A stretch of 64,000 nucleotides of DNA from Segatella copri (GCF_026015295.1 NZ_JAPDUW010000001.1:2589501-2653500); one strand, 5' to 3'. Positions 1 through 9,486 are shown, numbered from the stretch's first letter. The notes: a model not told the origin generated them from the letters alone. Translations and numbers: made by a program.

Positions 1-276
1 CTCTGTTATATCCTCCCATCGATAGGCCTGTCCCTGGAATTTGTCTGCCTCTGTCCAACCAGTGTTATCTATACAGTCTGTATTGTCTGAGTACATCTCC
101 AACAAATAGGCAGGATAACGTGAAGAATAAGCACTGACTAGCAAGTTACTCACATCATCAGTAGACTTCAATTCCATACGATTGTCTGGCAACTTATCCA
201 AATAATCATCACAAGATGAAAATCCCAAGAGTGAAACTGCCAAAACCGTAGATAATAAATATTTTGTTCTTTTCAT
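1..276 (-). CDS. SusD/RagB-like outer-membrane lipoprotein, N-terminal part
   Basis: The first 92 codons of a gene that runs off the left edge of the window. The start ATG is at 276-274. The product opens with two basic residues, a hydrophobic stretch and a lipobox ending FSSC, followed by DDYLDKLPDN, the usual opening of SusD-family mature lipoproteins. SusD proteins sit on the outer face of the outer membrane and close over the partner SusC channel to capture a nutrient. The gene lies 15 bp after the stop of the SusC-like gene, so the pair is one operon. The substrate cannot be told because the rest of the locus is outside the window. Confidence 0.85.
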   Translation of the reverse strand, partial: MKRTKYLLSTVLAVSLLGFSSCDDYLDKLPDNRMELKSTDDVSNLLVSAYSSRYPAYLLEMYSDNTDCIDNTGWTEADKFQGQAYRWEDITE

Positions 277-291
277 TGTGCTTGCATTTTA

Positions 292-3200
292 TTAAAGTCC
301 AACTTTAACTGTTAAAGTAAACTGTCTTGGAACAGGTGAAGAAACACCTCCTGAACGGAAAAACTCAGGATCCTGACCATTCAACTTCTTATCAGCATAA
401 ATCAGGAAGAGATTGGTAGCCTGTAATTTCAAAGACAGATTATTGAGCGGATGAATCCATGCCTTAGGGAAATCATAACTCAATGATATTTCCTTCATTC
501 TGATGAAATCACCTTTGGCTATACGTACATCAGAATAGTTGTAGGCATTGTAACCATAGCGCAATTGCTTATTGTTCTGATACTGATAGTAACTCAAAAT
601 AACAGGCACGTCGGTATATTTTTCATCACCTGGCTGTACCCAACGATTCTTAAACTCCTTAGTCATAGAACTCAAATCAGAATAGGTAGCAGAGAATACA
701 GGATCAAGACGTACAACATTTCCAAAAGAATAGGTCATGAACACATTCAGAGCAAAACCTTTATACTTGAAGATATTACCTAAAGAGCCCTGTATAGTTG
801 GATCTGTAGGACCTTCGTACTTCAGAAAATCGAGGTTCTCACGCTCCTGGAAGTTGATATCATCAGAAGTCACTTTACCTTTCTCATTGAGGAAAGTTGG
901 CAGACCATCTTCGTCCAAGCCCTGGAATTGTACTGAGAACAAAGAACGCACAGGATAACCTTCTCTACGACCACCCATATTGGTCATCAAGTCAATGGCA
1001 CGGTCCTGACTTTCCAAGTTAGTAATCTCTGTCTTTGTATGAGAGAAGATGAAACTTGTATTCCAAGAGAAATCCTTATTCTTGATATTAGTTGTACTGA
1101 TACTTAATTCCTGACCGTTAGCCTTCATGTCCGCAGCATTAGCCCAACGGATTACCTCGCCACCGATACCCTGGGTTGTAACAGGACCAATTTCATCAAA
1201 GTTCTTACGAGAATAGATATCGAAAGACAAATTGATACGATCATTCAAGAAACCTGCCTCAAAACCAAAGTTAAACTCATGCTTTTTCTCATAAGTCAAT
1301 TCATCATTTTCCAACTGACTCAACTGGATACCAGTCTCCTTGTCACCTGTCAGCAAGCGCCAAGGTGAATATGCCTTATATACATTGGTAGAACTTGTAT
1401 AACTAGTTGGAGGAGGAGTAGCAGTAAGTGAGTAAGAAGCCTTTAACTTCAAGTGAGAAATTACAGGCATCCAAGACTGGAAGAATTTCTCCTGATCTAC
1501 ATTCCAAGAACCAGCCACGTTCCAAGTTGGAGTCCAACGTGCACTACGGCTACGACCCATAGCATTACTACCCTCATAACGGTAGGTTCCATTAAGAATA
1601 TATCTCTGCTTATAAGAATAGGTAGCATTGCCGAAGAAAGCTACAGAACGTGAGTTTGTATTAGAGAGAGAATAATAATCGGTATTCTCTTCCAAACTCT
1701 TCTTAAAGAACTGATATATATAGAATGGTACCTCACCCTTGTCATACTGCATACCCCAACCATTAAAGAAGGTACGGGTACGCTCAATGCCTGTAGTCTC
1801 CATACCGGCAAAGAGATTCATAAAATGAGTATTATGATCGAACGACTTGCTATAGTTGGCTGTAAAACGGAAGTTGTAATCCAACATACGATTATCTGTA
1901 CGCTTATACATACCACCATTAGGCAAAACCGAGATTGGCAATGCGTATGGATTATCAGGGTCTGTATAAAGATACTTATTGGCATCACGAATCAGAGAGT
2001 TGCCCATAGCTCTATAAGACTCTGCCTGGTTAGAAGAGTCCTCTATTTTATACTCCTGACTTGTTGTCGTATATTTTACAGCTCCCAAAGCAGAAAGTTC
2101 CAAGTCTTTGATTGGCTTGTACTTCAATTCACCCTGAAACTTTGCATCAATAAAATTGATGTCAATATAGTTGGTTTCCAACTCATGCAAGATATTGAAA
2201 GCTGCATAGTTAGAATGATAATAAGCAGTTGGGTCAAGCGCACGAGAAGTGTTCAATGCATAAGAATATGGGTTGATATCAAAGTCACGCTTCACCTGTC
2301 CAGATACAACATCTACATCCTGGCTCAATGTACCAGGAGCTTTCTGGTTACGATAACTACCGCTACCGATAATATTGAATGAAAGATTGTCGAAAATCTT
2401 GTGAGTGATATTCAAGTTCAAGGTATAACGCTGAACCTTACTCTGCTTATACCATCCTGGATCGGTCATTACTGAAAGTGAACCATAATAGTTACTTTTA
2501 TCAGTACCACCGCTCATACTTACAGAATGATTCATCATAATATCATTTGAGAACAATTCCTTGAACCAGTTAGTATTGCGGTATTCAGCAGCCTGTAGGT
2601 AAGCATTTTGTGCTTCCTGTGTATTAGCAAGTGCAAACTGACCGGTCTTGGCATCATAGGTATTGATAAGTTCATACATTTTACCATATACACCATAATC
2701 ACTACCATTCAAAGTACTGGAAACTCCAAGCCAGCCTTTCTCCTTCAATTCCTTATAAATACCCATCTGTTCTTGCGAATTGAGGATATTAAAATCGCTA
2801 TAACTAGGAATCATACGAGTAGTGAACTCACCCATATAATTAATGTGAGCCTGACCAGCCTTACCCTTCTTAGTGGTAACAACGATGACACCTGCCATGG
2901 CACGGGCACCATAAATAGAAGTAGCAGAACCATCCTTCAAAATCTGGAAACTTTCGATATCATCTGAGTTCAAACCGGCAATAGCTGAAGAAATCAAGGT
3001 TTCAGGGTCACCTGAAGACAAATCATCTGCATTGATATCGGTAACATCTTCCATGATGACACCATCTACAACCCAAAGAGGCTTAGAAGAACCATAAATA
3101 GAGGTTGCACCACGTACACGAATCTTTGGCGCAGAACCAAATGTACCTGACACGTTCTGAACAGACACACCGGCTGAACGACCTTCCAGGGAACGACTTA

Positions 3201-3606
3201 CATCTGTAATACCATTAATCAAGGCATCGTTTGCAGTCAACTGATCTGTTGCACCTGTAAACATACGACGGTCTACATGCTGCATACCCGTTACAACCAC
3301 CTCGCCCAAGTTCTTGCTATCTGCCTTCAGACGGATAGTCATCTTGGCGGCTGGAGTCAAGGTCTGGCTCTGCATACCGATGTAGCTAACTACAAGTTTT
3401 TTACCAGCAGGTACCTCCAAAGAGAAGTGACCGTCAATATCGGTGACGGTACCTGTACGTGCCGCTCCAGCGACTACGACAGATGCACCGATGACAGGTT
3501 CACCATCTTCCTGAGAAACTACGGTACCTGTTACTTTCGTTTGAGCCAATGCCCCCCCACATAAAAGGAAGAGATTGACTAACAAGAAAAGCAATCTTTT
3601 TTCCAT
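292..3606 (-). CDS. SusC/RagA-like TonB-dependent receptor (unknown substrate)
   Basis: 1104 residues. A signal peptide ends near ALAQ at about residue 22. It is followed by a carboxypeptidase-regulatory-like domain (about 25-100, with EDGEPVIGASVVVAG), a TonB-box-like segment LGEVVVTG near 101-108, a plug domain to about 250 (SIYGARAMAGVIVVTTKKG) and a long beta-barrel ending in a hydrophobic strand (FTLTVKVGL). This is the normal SusC layout: an outer-membrane channel powered by TonB that imports bulky nutrients captured by SusD. The SusD-like gene follows at 15 bp. A good promoter (-33 TTTG, -7 TATCTTTG) lies about 100 bp upstream. No sensor or glycosidase gene is next to it in this window, so the substrate stays open. 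Confidence 0.93.
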   Translation of the reverse strand: MEKRLLFLLVNLFLLCGGALAQTKVTGTVVSQEDGEPVIGASVVVAGAARTGTVTDIDGHFSLEVPAGKKLVVSYIGMQSQTLTPAAKMTIRLKADSKNLGEVVVTGMQHVDRRMFTGATDQLTANDALINGITDVSRSLEGRSAGVSVQNVSGTFGSAPKIRVRGATSIYGSSKPLWVVDGVIMEDVTDINADDLSSGDPETLISSAIAGLNSDDIESFQILKDGSATSIYGARAMAGVIVVTTKKGKAGQAHINYMGEFTTRMIPSYSDFNILNSQEQMGIYKELKEKGWLGVSSTLNGSDYGVYGKMYELINTYDAKTGQFALANTQEAQNAYLQAAEYRNTNWFKELFSNDIMMNHSVSMSGGTDKSNYYGSLSVMTDPGWYKQSKVQRYTLNLNITHKIFDNLSFNIIGSGSYRNQKAPGTLSQDVDVVSGQVKRDFDINPYSYALNTSRALDPTAYYHSNYAAFNILHELETNYIDINFIDAKFQGELKYKPIKDLELSALGAVKYTTTSQEYKIEDSSNQAESYRAMGNSLIRDANKYLYTDPDNPYALPISVLPNGGMYKRTDNRMLDYNFRFTANYSKSFDHNTHFMNLFAGMETTGIERTRTFFNGWGMQYDKGEVPFYIYQFFKKSLEENTDYYSLSNTNSRSVAFFGNATYSYKQRYILNGTYRYEGSNAMGRSRSARWTPTWNVAGSWNVDQEKFFQSWMPVISHLKLKASYSLTATPPPTSYTSSTNVYKAYSPWRLLTGDKETGIQLSQLENDELTYEKKHEFNFGFEAGFLNDRINLSFDIYSRKNFDEIGPVTTQGIGGEVIRWANAADMKANGQELSISTTNIKNKDFSWNTSFIFSHTKTEITNLESQDRAIDLMTNMGGRREGYPVRSLFSVQFQGLDEDGLPTFLNEKGKVTSDDINFQERENLDFLKYEGPTDPTIQGSLGNIFKYKGFALNVFMTYSFGNVVRLDPVFSATYSDLSSMTKEFKNRWVQPGDEKYTDVPVILSYYQYQNNKQLRYGYNAYNYSDVRIAKGDFIRMKEISLSYDFPKAWIHPLNNLSLKLQATNLFLIYADKKLNGQDPEFFRSGGVSSPVPRQFTLTVKVGL

Positions 3607-3703
3607 AAAATTCTCTCTTAAAAATTAAACAACTCTTATAACTTTATATTATTATTTTTTCTCTTCTTATACTTTTTAAATCTCTCTTATTACTTTACGG
3701 GTG

Positions 3704-3736
3704 CAAAGATAAGAAAAAGTATTGAATTAATGCAAA
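3704..3736 (-). promoter_or_regulatory. Promoter of the first susC-like gene
   Basis: On the minus strand TTTG (3736-3733), 21 bases, then TATCTTTG (3711-3704), matching the Bacteroidota -33/-7 pattern. Further upstream, TAGAAAAAAGTTAG (3754-3767) and TAGAAAAAAGTCAG (3816-3829) are near-identical direct repeats 62 bp apart and could be regulator sites. Confidence 0.6.
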
Positions 3737-3889
3737 CTTTATCGATATTTTCATAGAAAAAAGTTAGTTTTTCTTGATTTTCGTCAACATTTAGAAATAT
3801 TGTCTACACTTTTAATAGAAAAAAGTCAGAAACAATAGATTTAAGCAAAGTTTACAAAAAGGAAATAAAAATGTTCTAAAATACACAAA

Positions 3890-3944
3890 AAAGGCAAGGT
3901 TTCTGTAAAACCCCATTCAGAAGTTTCTCAGAAGTCTTGCCTTT
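3890..3944 (-). terminator. Terminator of the two-component operon
   Basis: Outer stem AAAGGCAAG (3890-3898) with CTTGCCTTT (3936-3944). On the minus strand it is followed by a run of T. It lies 77 bp after the kinase stop codon. The long loop holds weaker internal pairing. Confidence 0.6.
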
Positions 3945-4020
3945 CTTTATACTTAAGTACCTTTATCAGCCACTTGATTATTTATATTTGCCGCTTAGAT
4001 ATTTTATTCAAAATACATTT

Positions 4021-5481
4021 TTATTTTTTAAGCGTAAATTCAAACTTCAAGCCGCCTTCCTGCTGATTGCTCACACGGATGGTTCCGCCATGCAGGAGAA
4101 CGGCATTCTTGACGATGGCAAGCCCCAAACCGGTGCCACCCATCTTGCGGCTGCGTCCCTTATCTACCCGATAGAAACGCTCGAAAAGACGGGAGAGATG
4201 CTCGGCAGGAACTCCCTGACCATTATCACAGAAGATGAAATGCCACTTATTGCCCTGCTCCTTGGCACTCAACGTTATCTTACGCCCTTCGCCGGCATAA
4301 GCTATGGCATTGTCGGTAAGATTGCGGAACACACTATAGAGCAGACTGCGGTTACCCTTCACGATAATATGCTGGTCGGGAAGAAGATTCTCGAAAGTCA
4401 TCTTGTGCGACTCTCTTTCCAGCGCCGTCTCATGGGCTATTTCACTCACCATCTGCGTAATGTCTACCGCCTCGAAATCTATCATATCCGAACCGTCATC
4501 CAACCGGTTCAGGGTAGAGATGTCGCGGAGCAGAGAGGTGAGACGCTCGCTCTGGGCATAACAGCGCTGCAGAAACTGCGACTTTATCTCTTCGTTGATA
4601 TGCGGATTGTCGAGTATCGTTTCCAGATAACCCTGAATACTTGCTACAGGAGTCTTCAGCTCGTGAGCGATATTCTGGGTAAGCTGCCGCTTCAGTACAT
4701 CCTGTTCACGTCGGGTGGTCTGTATGCGCTTATACATCTTGATGATGCGCTCAGCTATCTCGCCCAACTCATCGTTAGGGAACTTGGCGAGATCTTCCAC
4801 CTCCAGACTCTCGTTGTGGTCTGCCTTATAAGCAAAGATGCTCAGTTTGGAAACATTCTTTGCCAGACGGTCCGTAAAACGGTAGAGCACGATGGTAAGC
4901 AGAATGACGGCTACAATGGCAAACCAGATGAAATGCTGGTCGGCCTGCAGCGATTTTGCCAAATCATTATTATAAGGTAGTGCCGTACGGATGATGAGCT
5001 TGCTTTCCGGAAAATAAGAAGCCACATAGAAATAATCATGCTTCAGGGTTTTAGACTGTCGCTCCACGCTTGAGCCTACCCTGTTTTTCAAGGCCTCTGC
5101 TATTTCCTCACGCTTGGCATGGTTGGCAAAATGATCATAGTCGGAACTCATGTTGTCATAAATCACCTTACCGTTAGGGCGCACCAGCGTAACACGAAGA
5201 TCCTTGCTTTCATGTTCTCGGACAAAAGCCTGCAACTTCTCATGAGCCACAGTCACATCCCTATTGTGGATGCTATCTTGCAGAATAATTCCTTCACCAG
5301 GAGAGAGCGCCAGATCTTCTGCCAGCAGTTCATTATAATTTTCCAGCTTGATAGTAAGCGTACCTATTTTATACTGCTTCTCACGTGCCTGCTGGAACAC
5401 GATAAAACTGACGGCGAACACAAGGAACACCGCCAGTACACTGAAGTACAACTTCCTACCTACACTATTTAGCTTAAACAT
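4021..5481 (-). CDS. Sensor histidine kinase (PhoR/EnvZ-like)
   Basis: 486 residues. Order: transmembrane segment about 10-29, extracytoplasmic domain about 30-180, second membrane segment about 184-200, HAMP-like linker about 200-250, phospho-acceptor region QNIAHELKTP with His273, then the ATPase domain with N box (NLTDNAIAYA), G1 (DNGQGVP) and G2 (GGTGLGLAIVKN). It should autophosphorylate on His273 and pass phosphate to the response regulator encoded 5 bp upstream in the same operon. The periplasmic domain has no motif that names the signal. All catalytic motifs are present, so the protein looks functional. The exact orthologue was not identified. Confidence 0.93.
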   Translation of the reverse strand: MFKLNSVGRKLYFSVLAVFLVFAVSFIVFQQAREKQYKIGTLTIKLENYNELLAEDLALSPGEGIILQDSIHNRDVTVAHEKLQAFVREHESKDLRVTLVRPNGKVIYDNMSSDYDHFANHAKREEIAEALKNRVGSSVERQSKTLKHDYFYVASYFPESKLIIRTALPYNNDLAKSLQADQHFIWFAIVAVILLTIVLYRFTDRLAKNVSKLSIFAYKADHNESLEVEDLAKFPNDELGEIAERIIKMYKRIQTTRREQDVLKRQLTQNIAHELKTPVASIQGYLETILDNPHINEEIKSQFLQRCYAQSERLTSLLRDISTLNRLDDGSDMIDFEAVDITQMVSEIAHETALERESHKMTFENLLPDQHIIVKGNRSLLYSVFRNLTDNAIAYAGEGRKITLSAKEQGNKWHFIFCDNGQGVPAEHLSRLFERFYRVDKGRSRKMGGTGLGLAIVKNAVLLHGGTIRVSNQQEGGLKFEFTLKK

Positions 5482-5486
5482 TTTAA

Positions 5487-6182
5487 TTACGCATCAAAAT
5501 AATAACCGAACCCCAGACGGGTAACGATGCACTTGGCAAACTTACCAATCTTCTTTCTCATACGGGTGATGTTGACATCCACCGTGCGGTCGAGTACCAT
5601 CACATCCTTAGGCCATACCCGGTCGATAAGTTCCTGACGGGAGAACACCTTGCCGCGCTCTTCGAGGAAAAGACGCAGGAGTTCGAACTCGGTCTTGGTG
5701 AAAGGGATAGCCTCACCATCGATGCTCACCGTCTTCTTGTCCAGATTCAGCTGCAGTCCCTGATAGTTGATGATCTTCGATTCATCAGCATCGCCAGCCT
5801 GTTCAGCCGTACGGCGCAAGACGGCACGCACTCTGACCATCACCTCTCGTATAGAGAAAGGTTTCGAGATATAATCATCGGCACCGATATTGAATCCAGT
5901 AACCGTATCGTTTTCCGTATCTCGGGCTGTAAGGAAGATAATCGGAACATTGGCTGTCATCGGATTGCCCTTCAACTGCTTAGCCAGCTGGAAACCGCTC
6001 ATTCCTCCCATCATAACGTCCAACAGCAGCAGGTCGAACGAAGCGATGTCCATCTCCAAAGCCTCTTCTGCAGAATTGGCAGTCTCTACCTCATATCCTT
6101 CTGTTTCGAGATTGAATTTCAGAATCTCACACAAGTCTTGCTCATCATCAACAACAAGTATTCTTTTCATATTCTCTTCCAT
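5487..6182 (-). CDS. OmpR/PhoB-family response regulator
   Basis: 231 residues: receiver domain about 5-120 with the acidic pair D12/D13, phospho-acceptor D55 in LLLLDVMM, switch Thr in FLTARD and K107 in SKPF, then a winged-helix DNA-binding domain about 130-230 (FTKTEFELLRLFLEERGKVFSRQELIDRVW, RTVDVNITRMRKKIG). The start may be at 6182 or at the internal Met at 6170 (MKRILVVDDE); the latter fits the family start better. It is followed 5 bp later by its kinase. Three ACATTT boxes 10-11 bp apart lie just upstream of its promoter, the spacing this DNA-binding domain uses, so autoregulation is likely. Confidence 0.94.
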   Translation of the reverse strand: MEENMKRILVVDDEQDLCEILKFNLETEGYEVETANSAEEALEMDIASFDLLLLDVMMGGMSGFQLAKQLKGNPMTANVPIIFLTARDTENDTVTGFNIGADDYISKPFSIREVMVRVRAVLRRTAEQAGDADESKIINYQGLQLNLDKKTVSIDGEAIPFTKTEFELLRLFLEERGKVFSRQELIDRVWPKDVMVLDRTVDVNITRMRKKIGKFAKCIVTRLGFGYYFDA

Positions 6183-6208
6183 ATTTTATGTTATTTAAAA
6201 TATCGCTG

Positions 6209-6268
6209 CAAAATTACGACTTTTCTTTCGTAATAAGCGTTACATTTGATTACATTTTCGTGACATTT
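6209..6268 (-). promoter_or_regulatory. Promoter and candidate autoregulatory boxes of the response-regulator operon
   Basis: The minus-strand -7 box TAATTTTG occupies 6216-6209. Upstream lie ACATTT copies at 6242-6247, 6252-6257 and 6263-6268 (plus-strand reading), spaced 10 and 11 bp. OmpR/PhoB-type regulators bind direct repeats at about this period, and the boxes sit near -35 to -62. Confidence 0.5.
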
Positions 6269-6351
6269 AGTACTTTAAAGAAAAAAAACATAAAAAAAAG
6301 GCAGTTTTGTTACACATTTTAACTTAGTGTTCCAAATTCGCTACATGTTTC

Positions 6352-6383
6352 TTTGCTAGTTAGAAACAGAAATGCTACTTTTG
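6352..6383 (+). promoter_or_regulatory. Promoter of the small HTH gene
   Basis: TTTG (6352-6355), 20 bases, TACTTTTG (6376-6383), 45 bp before the ATG at 6429. Confidence 0.65.
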
Positions 6384-6428
6384 CACCCGATATAACTATA
6401 AGTGAGCATATAACACAACTGAAAGAGT

Positions 6429-6683
6429 ATGAAAGATAAAGTAAATGCAATTCCCTTAATCGGTGAAATCATCAAAGAGGAATTAAACAAGCAAGGCAAG
6501 ACCACAGTATGGCTTGCTGAGCAATTAGGCTGCCATCGTACTAATATATATAAGGTATACGGCAGAGCCACTATAGATACGGGTATGCTTTACCATATCT
6601 GTCAGTTGCTGAACATTGATTTGTTTAAGGTTTATTCAGACGCTTTGCGCAAACGCAAGAAAAAGAATCAAGATTTAAACTAA
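6429..6683 (+). CDS. Small XRE-like helix-turn-helix protein
   Basis: 84 residues with a single helix-turn-helix region: GEIIKEELNKQGKTTVWLAEQ then LGCHRTNIYKVY, and a C-terminal basic tail (RKRKKKNQ). This resembles small Cro/CI-type DNA-binding proteins of Bacteroidales that are often orphan genes. It has its own promoter and shares a bidirectional terminator with the convergent icd gene. No membrane segment or enzymatic motif. Its target is unknown; divergent placement from the response regulator does not by itself link them. Confidence 0.75.
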   Translation: MKDKVNAIPLIGEIIKEELNKQGKTTVWLAEQLGCHRTNIYKVYGRATIDTGMLYHICQLLNIDLFKVYSDALRKRKKKNQDLN

Positions 6684-6695
6684 AAATAACTAAAA

Positions 6696-6732
6696 CAATA
6701 AGACCTGAGGTTAATCACCCCAGGTCTTATTG
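6696..6732. terminator. Bidirectional terminator between HTH gene and icd
   Basis: Perfect 12-bp stem CAATAAGACCTG (6696-6707) and CAGGTCTTATTG (6721-6732), with T-rich sequence on the plus side and T-rich sequence on the minus side. Confidence 0.8.
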
Positions 6733-6735
6733 TTT

Positions 6736-7947
6736 TTATGCCAATCGCTTTTCCAAACGCTCGCGGATGGCAGCGATAAAGCCGGCAGAGTTTACAGCCT
6801 TAGCCTCAACACCTTCCATCAGGTTTACGAGATCCTTGGTAGCGATACCGTCGTTCAATGTATCGAAACATGCAGCCTCCAACTGGTCGCCAAAGTTCTG
6901 AAGTTCCTTGATGCCATCCAGCTCGCCACGCTTTCTCAACGCACCGCTCCATGCAAAGATGGTAGCCATTGGGTTAGTAGATGTATCTTCACCCTTCAGG
7001 TAGCGATAGTAGTGACGGGTCACGGTACCGTGGGCTGCCTCATACTCATACTTGCCGTCAGGAGAAACCAATACGGAAGTCATCATCGCCAGAGAACCGA
7101 AGGCTGTACTGAGCATATCACTCATCACATCACCGTCATAGTTCTTGCAAGCCCAGATGAAACCGCCCTTGCTGCGGATAACACGGGCTACGGCATCATC
7201 AATCAATGTATAGAAATACTCGATGCCGAGTTCTGCAAACTTCTCCTTATAGTCGCTCTCATATACTTCTTCAAAGATTTTACGGAACTGGGCATCATAA
7301 GTCTTAGAGATGGTATCCTTGGTAGCGAACCAGAGATCCTGCTTGGTATCAATGGCAAACTTGAAGCAGCTGTGAGCAAAGCTGCGGATACTCTTATCAG
7401 TATTGTGCATGCCCTGGATAACTCCGGCGCCATCGAAAGAATGAATCTCTATCTCCTGCTTCTTGCCACTCTTACCCTCGAACACGAGTTTGGCTGTACC
7501 TGGCTCATCTGCACGAAGTTCTACACTCTTATATACATCGCCGTAAGCATGACGGGCGATAGTGATAGGCTTCTCCCAGTTCTTTACACATGGGTGGATG
7601 CTAGGGATGGTGATAGGAGCACGGAACACAGTACCATCCATGATGCTACGGATAGTTCCATTAGGACTCTTCCACATTTTATGGAGTTTATACTCGTCCA
7701 TACGCTGTGCATTAGGAGTGATAGTAGCACACTTCACAGCCACACCATATTTCTTAGCCGCCTCAGCAGAGTCGATGGTTACCTGGTCGTTGGTCTGGTC
7801 GCGATAAGGCAGACCGAGATCATAATACTCAGACTTCAAATCAACGAAAGGAAGAATCAGTTCGTCCTTAATCATCTTCCAGAGAATTCTTGTCATCTCA
7901 TCACCGTCCATCTCTACCAATGGAGTTGTCATCTTAATCTTTTCCAT
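6736..7947 (-). CDS. icd: NADP-dependent isocitrate dehydrogenase (eukaryote-like type)
   Basis: 403 residues, the usual length of the homodimeric NADP-IDH class shared by eukaryotes and some bacteria. It opens [15 protein letters not shown] and holds the substrate-binding loop [19 protein letters not shown], the metal-site region and the nucleotide-binding [13 protein letters not shown]. It oxidises isocitrate to 2-oxoglutarate with NADPH formation in the cytoplasm; in Bacteroidota with incomplete TCA cycles it mainly feeds glutamate synthesis. Monocistronic, with a -7 box TAATTTTG at 8034-8027. Translation may start at residue 1 or at the internal Met6; both fit the family. Confidence 0.95.
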   Translation of the reverse strand: MEKIKMTTPLVEMDGDEMTRILWKMIKDELILPFVDLKSEYYDLGLPYRDQTNDQVTIDSAEAAKKYGVAVKCATITPNAQRMDEYKLHKMWKSPNGTIRSIMDGTVFRAPITIPSIHPCVKNWEKPITIARHAYGDVYKSVELRADEPGTAKLVFEGKSGKKQEIEIHSFDGAGVIQGMHNTDKSIRSFAHSCFKFAIDTKQDLWFATKDTISKTYDAQFRKIFEEVYESDYKEKFAELGIEYFYTLIDDAVARVIRSKGGFIWACKNYDGDVMSDMLSTAFGSLAMMTSVLVSPDGKYEYEAAHGTVTRHYYRYLKGEDTSTNPMATIFAWSGALRKRGELDGIKELQNFGDQLEAACFDTLNDGIATKDLVNLMEGVEAKAVNSAGFIAAIRERLEKRLA

Positions 7948-8026
7948 AACACAATATAATGTATAATTAATAATTTACAATGTACAATGATCAGGGCAGC
8001 CAAGTGGCCTCTTGATATTTTGCCTG

Positions 8027-8034
8027 CAAAATTA
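8027..8034 (-). promoter_or_regulatory. -7 box of icd
   Basis: TAATTTTG on the minus strand, about 80 bp upstream of the start codon. No convincing -33 element was seen. Confidence 0.45.
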
Positions 8035-8146
8035 ATAAAAATAATTAAGAAAAGAAAGGATATTAAGAATATTTCTAGCAAAATGATAACAAAAAGCACT
8101 TTTTCACGTACTTAAAACATAAAATCTGTATATTTATACCTAAAAA

Positions 8147-8178
8147 GGCATCAATGAGCCCGAAAACTCATTGATGCC
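8147..8178 (-). terminator. Terminator of the OmpA-like lipoprotein gene
   Basis: Perfect 12-bp stem GGCATCAATGAG (8147-8158) and CTCATTGATGCC (8167-8178). On the minus strand it is followed by TTTTTA. Confidence 0.8.
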
Positions 8179-8182
8179 TCTA

Positions 8183-8237
8183 CTTATTTACCTTTTTACT
8201 TTTTTACCCTTTTACCTTTTTACCTTTAAATAGCCTT
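8183..8237 (-). repeat. GGTAAAAA-type short tandem tract after the OmpA-like gene
   Basis: In the gene's sense the stretch directly after the stop codon is a run of irregular 7-9-base units such as GGTAAAA, GGTAAAAA and AGTAAAAA. The same kind of tract follows purL and the first chromate transporter gene. Confidence 0.6.
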
Positions 8238-8238
8238 T

Positions 8239-9093
8239 TTACTTCTCCTCTGGAGCCTTGTCGATCAAGTCCATGAACTGGTCGAGCTTAGGAGTGATGA
8301 TAATCTGAGTGCGGCGGTTGCGCTGCTTGCCTACCTCTGTATCGTTAGTTGTTACAGGGTTGTACTCACCACGGCCACCAGCTGTAAGACGCTTAGGATT
8401 TACACCGAAGTGATCCTGCAAGTACTGAACAACAGAAGCTGCACGGAGAGCAGAGAGGTCCCAGTTGTTGCGGATATTCTTCATCTTGGCACTTGTAGTG
8501 CTTACCGGTACGTTATCGGTATTACCCTCTACGAGCACATCGTAATCCTTGTAGTCTGTGATGATCTTAGCAATCTTGCTCAATGTTTCCTGAGCACGGC
8601 TGTTCACCTCATAGCTACCACTCTGATAGAGCATATTGTCAGCCAGAGAGATGTAAACTACACCCTTCAGAACCTGAACATCAACCTCCTTCATCTCTTC
8701 CTTGCTCAAAGAGCGGGTCAGGTTGTTGGTAAGAACCATGTTGAGCGAATCGCTCTTGCTCTTTACCTCAACCAGGTGGCGGATATACTGGTTACTCTCG
8801 TTGATCTGGTCAACGAGTTTTTCAATGCTCACGTTGTTCTGGCTTGCATTGTTCAAACTCTTGTCAAGTGAGTTCTGCAACTTAGCGTAATCGCTCTTTG
8901 CAGTAGCGAGCTGCTCCTGGGCTGCTGCCAGACTAGCCTCAGTAGCTGCCAGCTTTTCCTTGGTAGCCTGATAGTTGCTTGACAATTCCTTATTCTCATT
9001 CTGGCAATTCTGAAGATCCTTCTTACTTGCACAGCTTGTAGCCATCAGAGCTACAGCCATCATTGCCATTACCATTAACTTTGTCTGTTTCAT
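8239..9093 (-). CDS. OmpA-family peptidoglycan-associated lipoprotein
   Basis: 284 residues. Signal peptide with lipobox MATSC (Cys21). Residues about 25-110 are rich in Gln, Asn, Ala and Lys with heptad character, probably a coiled coil. Residues about 145-275 form an OmpA C-terminal domain: VEGNTDNVPV, NNWDLSALRAASVVQYL and GRGEYNPVTTNDTEVGKQRNRRTQIII carry the peptidoglycan-binding Asp and Arg. It should anchor the outer membrane to the cell wall. Single gene with its own promoter (TTG, 19 bases, TAACTTTG) and a leader of about 150 bases. Confidence 0.92.
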   Translation of the reverse strand: MKQTKLMVMAMMAVALMATSCASKKDLQNCQNENKELSSNYQATKEKLAATEASLAAAQEQLATAKSDYAKLQNSLDKSLNNASQNNVSIEKLVDQINESNQYIRHLVEVKSKSDSLNMVLTNNLTRSLSKEEMKEVDVQVLKGVVYISLADNMLYQSGSYEVNSRAQETLSKIAKIITDYKDYDVLVEGNTDNVPVSTTSAKMKNIRNNWDLSALRAASVVQYLQDHFGVNPKRLTAGGRGEYNPVTTNDTEVGKQRNRRTQIIITPKLDQFMDLIDKAPEEK

Positions 9094-9253
9094 ATTCTTT
9101 CTAATTTAAATTTTCTTGTTATTATTAATTGATTATAGTATATTTTGCGTCGTTTACTTCCTTTTTATATTAGAGTTCTCCCGGCTTTTATCCGTTATCC
9201 GGAAGTTTCTACATTTTAGGGCATTATAGAAGCTGATTCACTTCTTTCACTTG

Positions 9254-9283
9254 CAAAGTTACAGATAAGACTCGAATAAACAA
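9254..9283 (-). promoter_or_regulatory. Promoter of the OmpA-like lipoprotein gene
   Basis: On the minus strand TTG (9283-9281), 19 bases, TAACTTTG (9261-9254). It gives a leader of about 150 nt. The rest of the 9094-9532 gap holds only this promoter and the divergent purL promoter. Confidence 0.55.
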
Positions 9284-9454
9284 CATTTGTCAAATGCATT
9301 TAGACATTTTTAACCTCTAAATCTTTATTTATCACCTTTTTAACCAAAAAAGGCAACAGAAAGCACTTTTCTTATAGCTAAACCGTCAAATGTAGCCTCT
9401 TAAGGTAAGAATAGCCCAAATCTCAACAAAAAAAACATAAAAAACAGAGTTTTA

Positions 9455-9486
9455 TTTTGTAGTGTCTTGAAATTGCACTATCTTTG
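9455..9486 (+). promoter_or_regulatory. Promoter of purL
   Basis: TTTTG (9455-9459), 19 bases, TATCTTTG (9479-9486), about 47 bp before the purL ATG. Confidence 0.7.

Noticed and set aside
4021..6182. Naming the two-component pair RprXY
   Set aside because: The general layout fits, but the receiver sequence as I remember RprY is not close enough to assign the name without a search.
6730..7959. Long open frame antisense to icd
   Set aside because: Covers the icd gene almost exactly on the other strand; no start signal or family motif.
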